Source: Arthrobacter psychrolactophilus (GTDB lineage Bacteria; Actinomycetota; Actinomycetes; Actinomycetales; Micrococcaceae). Taken from it: a stretch of DNA of 64,000 nucleotides. The translations under genes and the position numbers were made by a program. The stretch spans positions 1-64,000 of the forward strand of contig NZ_QJVC01000008.1 in assembly GCF_003219795.1 (NCBI RefSeq). The letters are read 5' to 3'. Position 1 is the stretch's first letter. Every line of letters starts with the position of its first letter. The notes beneath the pieces were generated by a model. That model was given only the letters and a program-made list of their open reading frames with translations. It was not told the DNA's origin and did not search any database. Positions 9,333 through 18,334 of the stretch are shown here, one piece after another.

Positions 9333-10394
9333 TTAAGGGACGCGGTGGAGCCACTCCGCCGTGCCGAACTTAGCCTCGACCCGGCGCTGCGCCTCAGCCA
9401 ATTCCGCACTCGTCAACACCGAGGGCTTGGCGTTGTAACGGTCGGCGAAGGTCGTTGACATCCGCTCGACGATCTCCGCACGGCTCATGCCGCTCTGACG
9501 ACGCAAGGGATCCACGCGCTTCTTCGCGGAGCGCGTGCCCTTGTCAGAGAGCTTTTCCTTGCCGATGCGCAAGACCTCGACCATTTTGTCAGCGTCAATG
9601 TCGTAGCTCATCGTGACGTGGTGGAGCAGACCGCCCTTGCCGAAACGCTTTTGGGCGGCTCCGCCAATCTTGCCCTTGTCCGTGGCAATGTCGTTGAGGG
9701 GGACATAAAACGCCTCGATACCCATGGACTCCAGGGCCGCCATGACCCAGGTGTCGAGGAACTTGTAGGAATCCTCAAAGCTGAGCCCATCAACCAGGGT
9801 CTGCGGTACGTACAGCGAATAGGTGATGCAGTTTCCGGCTTCCATGAACATGGCGCCACCGCCGGTGATGCGGCGAACCACATTCACGCCATGCTTCTTG
9901 ACGCCTTCAGGATCCAGTTCGTTGCGCACGGACTGGAAGCTGCCGATCACTACAGAGCGCTCGTCCCAGTCCCAGAAGCGCAGCGTGGGATTGCGGGTTC
10001 CGGCGCCAACCTCCTCGGCCAACACCTCATCCAGGGCCACATTCAGGGCCGTCGGCAGCACCGTGGGTGCGATGATGTCCCATTCGTGATCTACCCAGCT
10101 GGAGGCCTTCGTGAGCGCACGGCGCACGGCGATCGAGACGGCTTGGGCCGAGAAGCCAAAGAGCACCACATCCTCCGACAGGGCCGCCGTGACGGCCGCG
10201 GCAATCTCGGCACCGGGAAGATCCGCGGAGAGCCCATTCAGGGCAGCGTTGATGTCATCCAGCGCCTCGTCGGGCTCGAGGAAGAAGTCGCCGCTGACCC
10301 GGACGTTGGAGAGCACGCCGTCCCTGATGGAGCAGTCCACCACAACGAGCTTTCCGCCGTGGACCTTGTATTCGCCATGCAATGATTCAGTCAT
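9333..10394 (-). CDS. lplA: Lipoate-protein ligase A, accessory domain first
   Basis: This 353-residue enzyme attaches lipoate (or octanoate) to lipoyl domains of 2-oxoacid dehydrogenases and GcvH. Residues 1-95 are an LplA accessory-domain-like module (HGEYKVHGGKLVVVD, VSGDFFLEPDEAL, FGFSAQAVSIAVRRAL). The catalytic BPL/LplA domain follows, with FWDWDERSVVIGSFQ, the RRITGGGAMF lipoate-binding motif, and the catalytic lysine in DKGKIGGAAQKR. The accessory domain thus precedes the catalytic domain, the reverse of E. coli LplA. It is transcribed toward the VOC gene, with 44 bases between their ends. Confidence 0.88.
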   Translation of the reverse strand: MTESLHGEYKVHGGKLVVVDCSIRDGVLSNVRVSGDFFLEPDEALDDINAALNGLSADLPGAEIAAAVTAALSEDVVLFGFSAQAVSIAVRRALTKASSWVDHEWDIIAPTVLPTALNVALDEVLAEEVGAGTRNPTLRFWDWDERSVVIGSFQSVRNELDPEGVKKHGVNVVRRITGGGAMFMEAGNCITYSLYVPQTLVDGLSFEDSYKFLDTWVMAALESMGIEAFYVPLNDIATDKGKIGGAAQKRFGKGGLLHHVTMSYDIDADKMVEVLRIGKEKLSDKGTRSAKKRVDPLRRQSGMSRAEIVERMSTTFADRYNAKPSVLTSAELAEAQRRVEAKFGTAEWLHRVP

Positions 10395-10423
10395 AAAATC
10401 AGTCTTTCAGAAGCTGCGGGATA

Positions 10424-10458
10424 TAAAAACAGGGCCCACACCAATTGGTGCGGACCCT
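10424..10458 (-). terminator. Rho-independent terminator of rpmE2
   Basis: A 12-base inverted repeat (arms 10431-10442 and 10447-10458, loop AATT, one or two mismatches) is followed on the minus strand by GTTTTTAT. It lies just downstream of the L31 gene. Confidence 0.75.
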
Positions 10459-10485
10459 ATTCTCGTAAAGCGTTGGAAAGAAGTA

Positions 10486-10740
10486 TTACTTCTTGCCGAA
10501 GCCAGCGAAACGAGCGTTGAAGCGCTCGACGCGGCCGGCGCTGTCCATGATGCGCTGCTTACCCGTGTAGAACGGGTGTGACTCGGAGGAGATTTCCACG
10601 TCGATGACGGGGTAGGTGTTGCCATCTTCCCATTCAATGGTCTTCGTGGACGTCGCGGTGGAGCGCGTCAGGAACTTGGTGTCAGAAGCCAAGTCGTTGA
10701 AAACGATTGCTTCGTACTTCGGGTGAGCGTTCTGCTTCAC
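10486..10740 (-). CDS. rpmE2: 50S ribosomal protein L31 type B
   Basis: The 84-residue protein begins [14 protein letters not shown] and contains [20 protein letters not shown] and a final RFNARFAGF, all typical of bL31. It lacks the CxxC zinc pair of the A-type protein, so it is the zinc-independent paralogue that replaces zinc-bound L31 under zinc limitation in many bacteria. A classical terminator follows. No Zur box could be identified by eye in the 114 bases upstream. Confidence 0.95.
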   Translation of the reverse strand: MKQNAHPKYEAIVFNDLASDTKFLTRSTATSTKTIEWEDGNTYPVIDVEISSESHPFYTGKQRIMDSAGRVERFNARFAGFGKK

Positions 10741-10854
10741 TTTAAACCTCAGAGTGTAATTGCCTGGATTTTGCCAGACAGATGAATGTTATGGTCACAA
10801 GGACCAGCTAGAAACTTTACCGTCTCCAACCCATTTCGCCAAGCCCGACACGAT

Positions 10855-11313
10855 TTAGCCGAGTTTCTGCAACGCTTCGAGGGCTTGGTCGGCGTGGACA
10901 TTCATATTGGTTTCGCTGGACAGCTCAAATTTCAGGCGCCCATCCTGGCCCACGATGAAGGTGGCCCGCTTGGTGGGCAGGGACATGGCTAAGAGTCGAC
11001 GCCGAACCCCAAAGAGATCTGCCACCTCACCGTTGAGGTCACTCAGGAGGGGGTACGAGAGAGAGTTTTTGTTCGCAAACTCCAGTTGCTTTGCTTCCGC
11101 GTCGGTGCTGATGCCCACGATGGCGGCCCCCGCCGCCGCAAAGTCGGCCTGAAGGTCCCGGAAATGGCAGGCCTCCTTCGTGCAGCCACCGCTTCCTGCC
11201 AGAGGGTAAAAGAAGATTACGAGGGGTCCCGCGGTCGTCAATTCCTTCAGGGTTCGCACGTTTCCGTGCTGATCGGGCAAAGAAAAATCGGGAACTTCCT
11301 GCTCAAGTTTCAT
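10855..11313 (-). CDS. Peroxiredoxin, PrxQ/BCP type
   Basis: This 152-residue thiol peroxidase reduces hydrogen peroxide and organic hydroperoxides. The active site reads YPLAGSGGCTKEACHFRD: the peroxidatic cysteine is followed five residues later by a likely resolving cysteine, as in atypical two-cysteine PrxQ. The usual PxxxTPGC is PLAGSGGC, with serine in the threonine position, a conservative change. The remaining fold (VGISTDAEAKQ, YPLLSDLNGEVADLFGV, ATFIVGQDGRL) is complete. A -10-like TAGGCT lies six bases ahead of the ATG, so it is probably a leaderless monocistron separate from the TrmH-like gene upstream. Confidence 0.88.
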   Translation of the reverse strand: MKLEQEVPDFSLPDQHGNVRTLKELTTAGPLVIFFYPLAGSGGCTKEACHFRDLQADFAAAGAAIVGISTDAEAKQLEFANKNSLSYPLLSDLNGEVADLFGVRRRLLAMSLPTKRATFIVGQDGRLKFELSSETNMNVHADQALEALQKLG

Positions 11314-11319
11314 GACCCC

Positions 11320-11325
11320 AGCCTA
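11320..11325 (-). promoter_or_regulatory. -10 box of the peroxiredoxin gene, leaderless type
   Basis: TAGGCT on the minus strand, then six bases, then ATG at 11313. It overlaps the stop codon of the upstream methyltransferase gene. Confidence 0.5.
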
Positions 11326-12138
11326 TCCCTCTTCGGCGGCGACGGCGGTGGCGAAAAAGGCAACGGCGCTGGCCGCGGCAACGTTGAGTGAGTCGACACC
11401 GGCCTTCATGGGAATCATGACGGCATGATCGGCCTGAGCCAAGGTCCGGGCCTTGAGCCCGTCACCCTCGGTTCCCAGTATGAGGGCCAACTTCTCGTCA
11501 TTGCGGGCGGCGAGTTGCTGAATAGTCAACGATTCGGGCACCAAGGCCAGAGCCGCCGTCGTAAATCCAGCCGCACGCAGCACCTCCATGCCACCTGGCC
11601 ACTCGGGAAGCCGGGCCCACGGCACCTGGAACACGGTGCCCATGCTGACGCGGATGCTGCGTCGGTAGAGCGGGTCGGCGCAGCGCGGGGTCACCACGAC
11701 GGCGTCGACACCCAGGGCGGCGGCGGAACGAAAAATCGCGCCAATATTGGTGTGGTCCACGATGTCCTCGAGCACTGCGATCCGGCGCGCTCCGGAGAGA
11801 AGAGCGTCGAGGTCGAGCGGGGCCGGGCGGTGCATGGCGGCCATGGCGCCGCGGTGGAGGTTGAAGCCCGTGATGGCTTCGAGGATTTCCGGCGTTCCCA
11901 CATACACGGGGATGTGTTCGTACTCGGCCAGGATGCTGGCCAGATCTGGCAGCCAACGCTCGGTCATGAAGAAGGAGCGGGGCTCATGGCCAGCGGCCAG
12001 GGCGCGGCGGATGACCTTGAGGCTTTCAGCGATAAACAAGCCCTCGGCGGGCTCCTTACGCCGGCGCAGTTGCACGTCCGTCAAGGACAAATAGTCGCTG
12101 ACGCGGGGATCTTGTGCGTCGTCAATATGGATAATCAC
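11323..12138 (-). CDS. TrmH/SpoU family RNA 2'-O-methyltransferase
   Basis: A 271-residue SPOUT methyltransferase. An N-terminal substrate-binding part (RVSDYLSLTDVQLRRRKE) is followed by the knotted catalytic domain with three SpoU motifs: DHTNIGAIFRSAAALG, LALILGTEGDGL and MIPMKAGVDSLNVAAASA. These bind S-adenosylmethionine and the ribose target. The family modifies tRNA or 23S rRNA, and the exact nucleotide cannot be told from sequence. Its ATG overlaps the stop of the TauE-like exporter gene by four bases, so the two are probably co-transcribed. Confidence 0.88.
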   Translation of the reverse strand: MIIHIDDAQDPRVSDYLSLTDVQLRRRKEPAEGLFIAESLKVIRRALAAGHEPRSFFMTERWLPDLASILAEYEHIPVYVGTPEILEAITGFNLHRGAMAAMHRPAPLDLDALLSGARRIAVLEDIVDHTNIGAIFRSAAALGVDAVVVTPRCADPLYRRSIRVSMGTVFQVPWARLPEWPGGMEVLRAAGFTTAALALVPESLTIQQLAARNDEKLALILGTEGDGLKARTLAQADHAVMIPMKAGVDSLNVAAASAVAFFATAVAAEEG

Positions 12139-12914
12139 GCGGACACCAGTTTCTGAACCATGAAGAAGAGAGCTACGAGTCCGAGGACCACGATGACTGT
12201 GCGGAGCACTACGGGCGGGAGCTTGCGGCCAATACGGGCGCCCACGAAGCCGCCTACGAGTGAGCTGACGGCGATTAAGCCAACAACACTCCAGATGATC
12301 TTGTCGGGGGCGAAAAGAAGATATGAAATGGCGGCCACGATGTTGACCGTCAGTGACAGCACATTCTTGACGGCATTGGAATTCTGCAGCGTGCCGCGCA
12401 TGAAGATTCCTAGAATCGCCACGAGCAAGACGCCCTGGGCCGCAACAAAGTAGCCGCCGTACACACCGGCTAGGTACACCAGCACCATCATGAGGACGTC
12501 GTGAGATCGGCCCGCGGGCGCCACCTCGCGCCGTTTCTTGATGGCGGCCTGCAGCCGCGGCTGGAAGATGACGAGCGTCAGCGCCAGAACGATCAGAATC
12601 GGCGCGACGAAGTGGAAGACCTGCTCGGGCAGGTGCAGGAGCAGATACGCACCCGTGATGCCACCGAGCAGGGATGCGGGTACGAGACGGGCGAGGTTAT
12701 GCCCCATCCCCCGCAGCTCGCGGCGATACCCCCAGGTACCCGAGACGCCCCCGGCGATGAGGCCCATGGCGTTGCTGACAACGGCCATGACCGGCGCAAT
12801 TCCGAGGGCGATCAGGATGGGAAAGGTCACCAACGTTCCCGAACCCACCACGGTGTTGATGGTTCCGGCCCAGAGACCGCCCAGCAGGATAAATATTGAT
12901 TCGAGGGCGTTCAC
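12135..12914 (-). CDS. TauE/SafE family sulfite/organosulfonate exporter
   Basis: A 259-residue polytopic membrane protein with about eight hydrophobic helices. It shows the internal repeat typical of TauE/SafE: an N-terminal LWAGTINTVVGSGTLVTFPILIAL helix pair and a second-half YLAGVYGGYFVAAQGVLLVAILG. The family exports sulfoacetate, sulfite and related anions or acts as a general permease, and the substrate here is unknown. The GTG start is 12914. It lies 15 bases downstream of the ABC ATPase gene and overlaps the TrmH-like gene, forming a three-gene run. Confidence 0.85.
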   Translation of the reverse strand: MNALESIFILLGGLWAGTINTVVGSGTLVTFPILIALGIAPVMAVVSNAMGLIAGGVSGTWGYRRELRGMGHNLARLVPASLLGGITGAYLLLHLPEQVFHFVAPILIVLALTLVIFQPRLQAAIKKRREVAPAGRSHDVLMMVLVYLAGVYGGYFVAAQGVLLVAILGIFMRGTLQNSNAVKNVLSLTVNIVAAISYLLFAPDKIIWSVVGLIAVSSLVGGFVGARIGRKLPPVVLRTVIVVLGLVALFFMVQKLVSA

Positions 12915-12929
12915 GGGTGCGGCGGGATC

Positions 12930-13715
12930 CTAGTGGCGTGCGGTTGCTGTGTAGCGACCGGCGTTGTTGGAGACGTTCAGGGGCAGGCCAAAGGTCGTGC
13001 TGAGGTTTTCCTCGGTCAAGACCTCCGTCATGGGTCCCTGAGCCACCACGGCACCGTCGCGCAGGAGCAGCGCGTGGGTGAAGCCCGGGGGGATTTCTTC
13101 GAGGTGGTGAGTGACCAGGACGGTGCTCGGCGCCATGGGGTCGGCAGCCAATTCGCTCAGGCGCTTCACGAGGCCTTCACGGCCGGCCAGGTCAAGACCG
13201 GCGCCCGGCTCATCCAGCAGCAGCAGTTCGGGGTCGGTCATCAAGGCGCGGGCGATCTGAACGCGCTTGCGTTCGCCGTCGCTGAGGGATGCGAAGGGGC
13301 GGTTGAAGAAGGTGGAGACACCCCACTCTTCGAGGAGGCGGAAGGCACGGCGTTCGTCGTCGCGCTCGTAGTCTTCACGCCAGCGGCCGGTGACGCCATA
13401 GGAGGCCGTCACCACCACATTCAAAACTTTTTCGTGCTCCGGGATCTGATGGGCAACGCTTGCCGATGCGACGCCGATGCGGGGGCGTAGTTCGAAGACG
13501 TCAACGGCTCCGAGGACCTCATCCAAAATTCCCGCAACACCGCGGGTGGGGTGCATCCGCGCGCCCGCAATTTGCAACAAGGTACTCTTGCCGGCGCCAT
13601 TGGGGCCCAAGACAACCCAACGTTCACCTTCAGCGACGCGCCAATCAACATTATTCAACAGTGTTTTGGTGCCGCGGACCACGCTGACACCGGCCAATCC
13701 CAGAACTTCACTCAT
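12930..13715 (-). CDS. ABC transporter ATP-binding protein (YlmA-like)
   Basis: A single ABC ATPase domain of 261 residues with Walker A GPNGAGKSTL, signature LSDGERKRVQIARAL, Walker B ELLLLDEPGAGLD and a switch histidine in VLVTHHLEEIP. No permease is encoded next to it, as is usual for YlmA-like ATPases, and the partner or role is unknown. The open frame extends upstream to 13766, but ATG 13715 (SEVLGLAGVSVVRG) is the natural domain start, and a TAGGCT box lies eight bases before it. It is divergent from serB. Confidence 0.82.
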   Translation of the reverse strand: MSEVLGLAGVSVVRGTKTLLNNVDWRVAEGERWVVLGPNGAGKSTLLQIAGARMHPTRGVAGILDEVLGAVDVFELRPRIGVASASVAHQIPEHEKVLNVVVTASYGVTGRWREDYERDDERRAFRLLEEWGVSTFFNRPFASLSDGERKRVQIARALMTDPELLLLDEPGAGLDLAGREGLVKRLSELAADPMAPSTVLVTHHLEEIPPGFTHALLLRDGAVVAQGPMTEVLTEENLSTTFGLPLNVSNNAGRYTATARH

Positions 13716-13816
13716 AACTACTGAGCCTATGACACGAGGGGTCACCAACGCTAACTGGGCGCGCATTTCTGCGCCTTATGTGAGCCATGATTCACAGCCG
13801 AAGGGGGCGCAATGGA

Positions 13817-13822
13817 TAGAAT
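13817..13822 (+). promoter_or_regulatory. -10 box of serB, leaderless type
   Basis: TAGAAT is followed by seven bases and ATG 13830. The upstream in-frame ATG 13812 would place the start before the -10 box, so 13830 is the better start. Confidence 0.5.
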
Positions 13823-13829
13823 CGAGAGT

Positions 13830-14747
13830 ATGCCTTCCACTTTCACAGCAGTCAGCTATGCCACAACGCTCACCCCCGCAGCCCTTGACACCGTTCGCTC
13901 GGTCTTGGCCGAGCACGGCTACACGGTCGCCTCCGAACGCCGTGAGAGCCATCCCGGCTTTGACGCCGTCGTCTTGGAACTGGGTTCCCTGAACCCTTCC
14001 GGGACTACCGATGAGCAGGGCGCGGCCCGTTTGGCTCGCCTACGCGCGGCGCTGGCCGTGGCCGGTGGCAACGAGGTGAGCACCGCCGTCGTGCCTGATT
14101 CACTGCGCGCCGCGGAACGCAAGTTCATCATCATGGATGTTGACTCGACCCTCATCCAGCAGGAAGTCATTGAACTCTTGGCCGCTCATGCAGGCACAGA
14201 GGTCGAGGTGGCTCAGGTGACCGAGGCCGCCATGCGCGGGGAGTTGGACTTTGCCCAGAGCCTGCATCATCGAGTGGCCACACTGGCCGGCCTGCCCGAA
14301 AGCGTATTGGCCGAAGTTGGCGCAAAAATTAAGCTCTCCGTAGGTGCCGAGCGCCTCGTGGCTCAGGCCAAGGCCGCCGGTCACGTCGTGGCTGCCGTCT
14401 CGGGAGGCTTCTCCCAGATCCTCGCTCCCCTCGCCGAACGCTTGGGACTGGATTACGCCATGGCGAACGATCTGGAGATCATCGACGGGGTACTGACGGG
14501 CAAGGTCTCCGGGGCTGTTGTAGATCGGGCTGCTAAGGCCACGCAGCTGCGCCTATGGAGCCAAGAGTCCGGCATTGCTCCGCAGGCCACGATGGCTATT
14601 GGCGATGGCGCCAATGACCTCGACATGATGGCCGCGGCGGGTCTGGGTGTGGCCTTCAACGCCAAGCCGGCCGTGCGGGCTGTCGCCGACGCGCAGATCA
14701 ATCTGCCGAACCTCGACGTGGCGCTGGCCCTAGCCAACATTGCCTGA
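13830..14747 (+). CDS. serB: Phosphoserine phosphatase
   Basis: This 305-residue HAD-family enzyme catalyses the last step of serine synthesis. The nucleophile motif IIMDVDSTLIQQEVIELLA lies after an ACT-like N-terminal region. It is followed by motif II in VVAAVSGGFSQI, the lysine in VVDRAAKATQLRLW, and motif III GDGANDLDMMAAAG. Length and order match bacterial SerB. The frame could begin at ATG 13812, but the -10 box inside that stretch favours 13830. A 25-base perfect inverted repeat follows the gene. Confidence 0.93.
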   Translation: MPSTFTAVSYATTLTPAALDTVRSVLAEHGYTVASERRESHPGFDAVVLELGSLNPSGTTDEQGAARLARLRAALAVAGGNEVSTAVVPDSLRAAERKFIIMDVDSTLIQQEVIELLAAHAGTEVEVAQVTEAAMRGELDFAQSLHHRVATLAGLPESVLAEVGAKIKLSVGAERLVAQAKAAGHVVAAVSGGFSQILAPLAERLGLDYAMANDLEIIDGVLTGKVSGAVVDRAAKATQLRLWSQESGIAPQATMAIGDGANDLDMMAAAGLGVAFNAKPAVRAVADAQINLPNLDVALALANIA

Positions 14748-14781
14748 TCCAGCACTGCCTCAGGTTCTCTAGACACCAGCT

Positions 14782-14837
14782 TTAAACGCCGACCGCTCCC
14801 GCACTGACTGCACAGTGCGGGAGCGGTCGGCGTTTAA
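14782..14837. terminator. Bidirectional terminator between serB and the SDR gene
   Basis: Perfect 25-base arms (14782-14806 and 14813-14837) flank a six-base loop, with TTAA at both outer ends. The outer sequences ACACCAGC (14773) and GCTGGTGT (14859) are also complementary, so the structure may extend further. It lies between convergent genes. Confidence 0.7.
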
Positions 14838-14865
14838 CCCTCGTGTGAGGGTCTCATGCTGGTGT

Positions 14866-15606
14866 TTATTTGAAGTAGTCGGCTCCGCCAACGTATTCGG
14901 TGTGGCCCGAGGGAACCTCGGCCGTGGCCATCTTGGCAATTTCGGCAGCAAATTCAGCCACCGAGTAGAGGCGGCCGGCCTCGGCGCGACGAGCCTCAAT
15001 GGCACCCGGGTTGGCACGATCCAGCAGGGTCGCCGTCACGGTGCCCTCGATCATGTCACCGGAGACCACCACGAGGGAGATGTCCTCGGCGGCCAGGTTC
15101 GGGATGAGGGCGCGCAGGGCGTCCTCGCCGGCACGCTTGCTCTTGGCAACGGGCTCGTACTCGGGCATCGTCGGCACGGTTTCAATGAAGTGTGCCTGGT
15201 GGCTCGTGACGAAGACCACGCGGGATCCGGCCGGCAGCAGCGGCATCGCGGCGTTGAGCAGGTTGACCTGAGCGTCGCGGTTGAGCTTCAGGGCGTAGTT
15301 CTCGGCCATGCCGGACTCCATGCCACCGGAAGCGTTCAAAACCACCAGGTCCAAGGACCCGAAGTTTTCCAGGGCTGCGCTGACAAGAGCCTGCACGCCT
15401 TCCTGGGTGGTCAGATCGGCGCCGACGGCCACGGCGCGTCCGCCAGCTTCTACGATCTGGCTGACAACCTTGTTGGCGCGGGGCGCCTTCTGGCGGTAGT
15501 TAACTACTACCGCTGCGCCTTCTGCGGCCAGGTACTTGGCTACATCGGCACCGACTCCGCGTGAGGAACCGGTAACAATGGCTGTCTTTCCGTCAAGCTT
15601 TCCCAT
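14866..15606 (-). CDS. Atypical short-chain dehydrogenase/reductase
   Basis: A 246-residue SDR-fold protein with the cofactor loop TGSSRGVG (12-19), acidic VGADLT (61-66), LVVLNASGG (88-95) in place of NNAG, and a serine at 135 (VTSHQAHF). The YxxxK box reads PVAKSKRAGE: S156 and K157 are present, but V153 stands where the catalytic tyrosine should be. The nearest tyrosine is Y150. The protein may be non-catalytic or use another acid. It follows fabG on the same strand with a 126-base gap, the position where mycobacteria carry inhA, so a fatty-acid role is possible but unproven. Confidence 0.78.
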   Translation of the reverse strand: MGKLDGKTAIVTGSSRGVGADVAKYLAAEGAAVVVNYRQKAPRANKVVSQIVEAGGRAVAVGADLTTQEGVQALVSAALENFGSLDLVVLNASGGMESGMAENYALKLNRDAQVNLLNAAMPLLPAGSRVVFVTSHQAHFIETVPTMPEYEPVAKSKRAGEDALRALIPNLAAEDISLVVVSGDMIEGTVTATLLDRANPGAIEARRAEAGRLYSVAEFAAEIAKMATAEVPSGHTEYVGGADYFK

Positions 15607-15732
15607 AAAAAATATCCTTAAGTTTCAACGGTACATTCAGTAATCCAGACGGCCGGGGCCACCTGCGAGTCTGTAAGAATCATATCCGGGCGCTCCCCTA
15701 CTGGGCGGTAGGGAAGCTGTGGAAGAGCTTCT

Positions 15733-16530
<798 letters not shown>

Positions 16531-16616
16531 CTACGGTGAATCACCGAGCACCACACAGTTGACTTTTGGTTGTGTACCGCTGCGGTGACAGAATGGGTGT
16601 GTCCCTTTGGAGTGTG

Positions 16617-17108
16617 ATGAAAGAGCAACCAGCTACGCCGAAGTTCGGTGCGCCCCGGCGAAGCAAGTTCCGTCAAGGTGCCGCCGAATCAGAAATTCCC
16701 GCGATTACCAATGCCACGCAAGCGCACAGCGATGAGATGCGTGGACGCATGATCAAGTACGCCGTCACCATGGGAATTCGCATGGTGTGTCTGGGCGCCA
16801 TCTTCCTTTTTCACGGTTGGTACGTGCTTATCCCCATCGTGGGAGCCGTGATCTTGCCATGGGTTGCCGTCATGATCGCCAATGGCGGGGCCGATATTGT
16901 CCACCGCAAAACCGTTGAGCTGCTCGACGCCGCTCCCCTGTATGAGGTGGAGTCCGGCCAGCAAGAGAAGCACGACGACGAGGATCAGCTAGGCGAGATC
17001 CTCACGGGAGAAATCGTCCCCGACGAGGAGGAGCCCAGCGAAGCGGGGCCCGCCGAGACCGCGTCAGAGAATTCGTCAGAGAAACAGGACCGCCATGAAC
17101 ATCTTTGA
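16617..17108 (+). CDS. DUF3099 membrane protein
   Basis: A 163-residue protein of the actinobacterial DUF3099 family. A basic N-terminus (KFGAPRRSKFRQG) and the conserved EIPAITNATQAHSDEMRGRM stretch lead to two membrane helices (AVTMGIRMVCLGAIFLFHG and YVLIPIVGAVILPWVAVMIA). The tail is very acidic, ending GPAETASENSSEK. The function of the family is unknown. I chose ATG 16617 because GGAG precedes it at suitable spacing; GTG 16599 and GTG 16614 are alternatives. Its end overlaps the next small gene by 14 bases. Confidence 0.78.
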   Translation: MKEQPATPKFGAPRRSKFRQGAAESEIPAITNATQAHSDEMRGRMIKYAVTMGIRMVCLGAIFLFHGWYVLIPIVGAVILPWVAVMIANGGADIVHRKTVELLDAAPLYEVESGQQEKHDDEDQLGEILTGEIVPDEEEPSEAGPAETASENSSEKQDRHEHL

Positions 17109-17358
17109 CATGCTGCCCGGTGCCCACAACCCGGAAACCACCCCGGCAGCCGATACTCCGGAGCCCATCTGCTCCCGGAAGGGCTGCCGTGCGGCGGCCA
17201 CGCAACAACTCTTGTGGAACAACCCCAAGATCCACACCCCGGAGCGTCGCAAGATCTGGCTGGCCTGTTCCGAGCATGTGGCCTGGCTGGAGGACTATCT
17301 GCAGAGTCGTTCCCTCTGGAAAGAAACTCTGCCTCTGAGCCCGAAGGATGTCGCGTAA
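17095..17358 (+). CDS. Small conserved protein with possible zinc ligands
   Basis: An 87-residue soluble protein starting MNIFDMLPGAHNPET. It contains ICSRKGCRAAA and WLACSEHVAWLEDYL, so two cysteines four residues apart and a later C-x2-H could bind a metal. It overlaps DUF3099 by 14 bases and SURF1 by 11 bases, an arrangement that implies translational coupling and makes it a likely real gene. The location immediately before SURF1 suggests a link to cytochrome oxidase assembly or redox work, but this is only context. I do not recognise a named family. Confidence 0.65.
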   Translation: MNIFDMLPGAHNPETTPAADTPEPICSRKGCRAAATQQLLWNNPKIHTPERRKIWLACSEHVAWLEDYLQSRSLWKETLPLSPKDVA

Positions 17359-18256
17359 GTACATGAAGACCTATAAGTTCCTCTTCTCAAGTCGTTGGAT
17401 GGGCTACTTCGCGGTGGCTCTCATCTTTGCCATCGCCTGCGTGTCCTTGGGCAATTGGCAGATGAACCGTCGCGAGGCCGTCGTTGCCAACATCACGAAA
17501 ATTCAGGAAAACTACTCCGGGACGGTGATCGACTACGCCGATATCGCCGGGAACTTTGCAGACTTTGACGCTGCCAAGGAGTGGACGCAGGTTCGCCTCG
17601 TGGGCCAGTATCTGACGGAAGATCAGCGCATCGTCCGGAACCGGCCGCTCAATGGCACGCCCGGCTATGAGGTCCTGGTCCCCTTGCGATTGGTCAATGG
17701 TGACACCGTCATCATCGACCGAGGTTGGCTCCCCATCGGCAACAAGGAAGCCGGTCACCCGGACATCGTCCCGGAGCCAGAATCTGGCACGGTTGAGGTC
17801 ATCGCCCGACTCAAGCCGGCCGAGCCGCGTCTGGACCGCGGCGCACCGGCGGGACAGCTTGCCTCGATTGAGCTCAACGACTACGCAGCCCAATTGAGCT
17901 ACCCCATCAAGACCGGCGCTTACGGTCAGGTGGCCAAGGAAAGCCCGGCCGCGGCCAGCAATCCGGTGGCCTTCCCGGCACCCTCGATCGACGAGGGCTC
18001 CCACCTGAGCTATGCCATGCAGTGGATCGCCTTCGGTGTCCTGGCCTTCATCGGCTTTGGTTACGCGGCCAGGATGCAGCGTCGTAACGACGAATTCGAT
18101 GCATTGGAGGCTGAAGAGTCAGGCATTCCCGTCGAGGAGCTGTACGGTCGCGGCTCCGCCTTCCACCCCCGGCAGCACCCCAAGGTGCGCAAGCCAGGTG
18201 CCCGGCAGACCGCCGAGGAAGCCGAAGACGCCATCTTGGATGCCCAAGGCTTCTAA
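17348..18256 (+). CDS. SURF1 family protein
   Basis: A 302-residue cytochrome oxidase biogenesis protein. It has an N-terminal membrane helix (WMGYFAVALIFAIACVSLG) followed directly by NWQMNRREA, a long external domain with VRLVGQYL, RNRPLNGTPGYEVLVPL and VIIDRGWLPIG, and a C-terminal helix (SYAMQWIAFGVLAFIGFGYA). These are the SURF1/Shy1 landmarks, implicated in haem a insertion or oxidase assembly. A cytosolic tail of about 65 residues follows. The start overlaps the small gene upstream; ATG 17363 is an alternative. Confidence 0.88.
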   Translation: MSRKYMKTYKFLFSSRWMGYFAVALIFAIACVSLGNWQMNRREAVVANITKIQENYSGTVIDYADIAGNFADFDAAKEWTQVRLVGQYLTEDQRIVRNRPLNGTPGYEVLVPLRLVNGDTVIIDRGWLPIGNKEAGHPDIVPEPESGTVEVIARLKPAEPRLDRGAPAGQLASIELNDYAAQLSYPIKTGAYGQVAKESPAAASNPVAFPAPSIDEGSHLSYAMQWIAFGVLAFIGFGYAARMQRRNDEFDALEAEESGIPVEELYGRGSAFHPRQHPKVRKPGARQTAEEAEDAILDAQGF

Positions 18257-18322
18257 GCCCGGCAGCAACAGGCGGTGCCGCCAACTACCCAGCTGTGGCA
18301 ATTCTCACAGCTGGGTTTGTCA

Positions 18323-18328
18323 TAGAAT
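18323..18328 (+). promoter_or_regulatory. -10 box of the YbaK gene, leaderless type
   Basis: TAGAAT, six bases, then GTG 18335, with no Shine-Dalgarno sequence. This is one of the clearest examples of the leaderless pattern in the window. Confidence 0.55.
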
Positions 18329-18334
18329 GACGGC

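Noticed and set aside
10855-11313. Altered active site of the peroxiredoxin (GSGGC instead of TPGC)
   Set aside because: Serine takes the threonine place three residues before the cysteine, a conservative change seen in the family, so it is not treated as a novelty.
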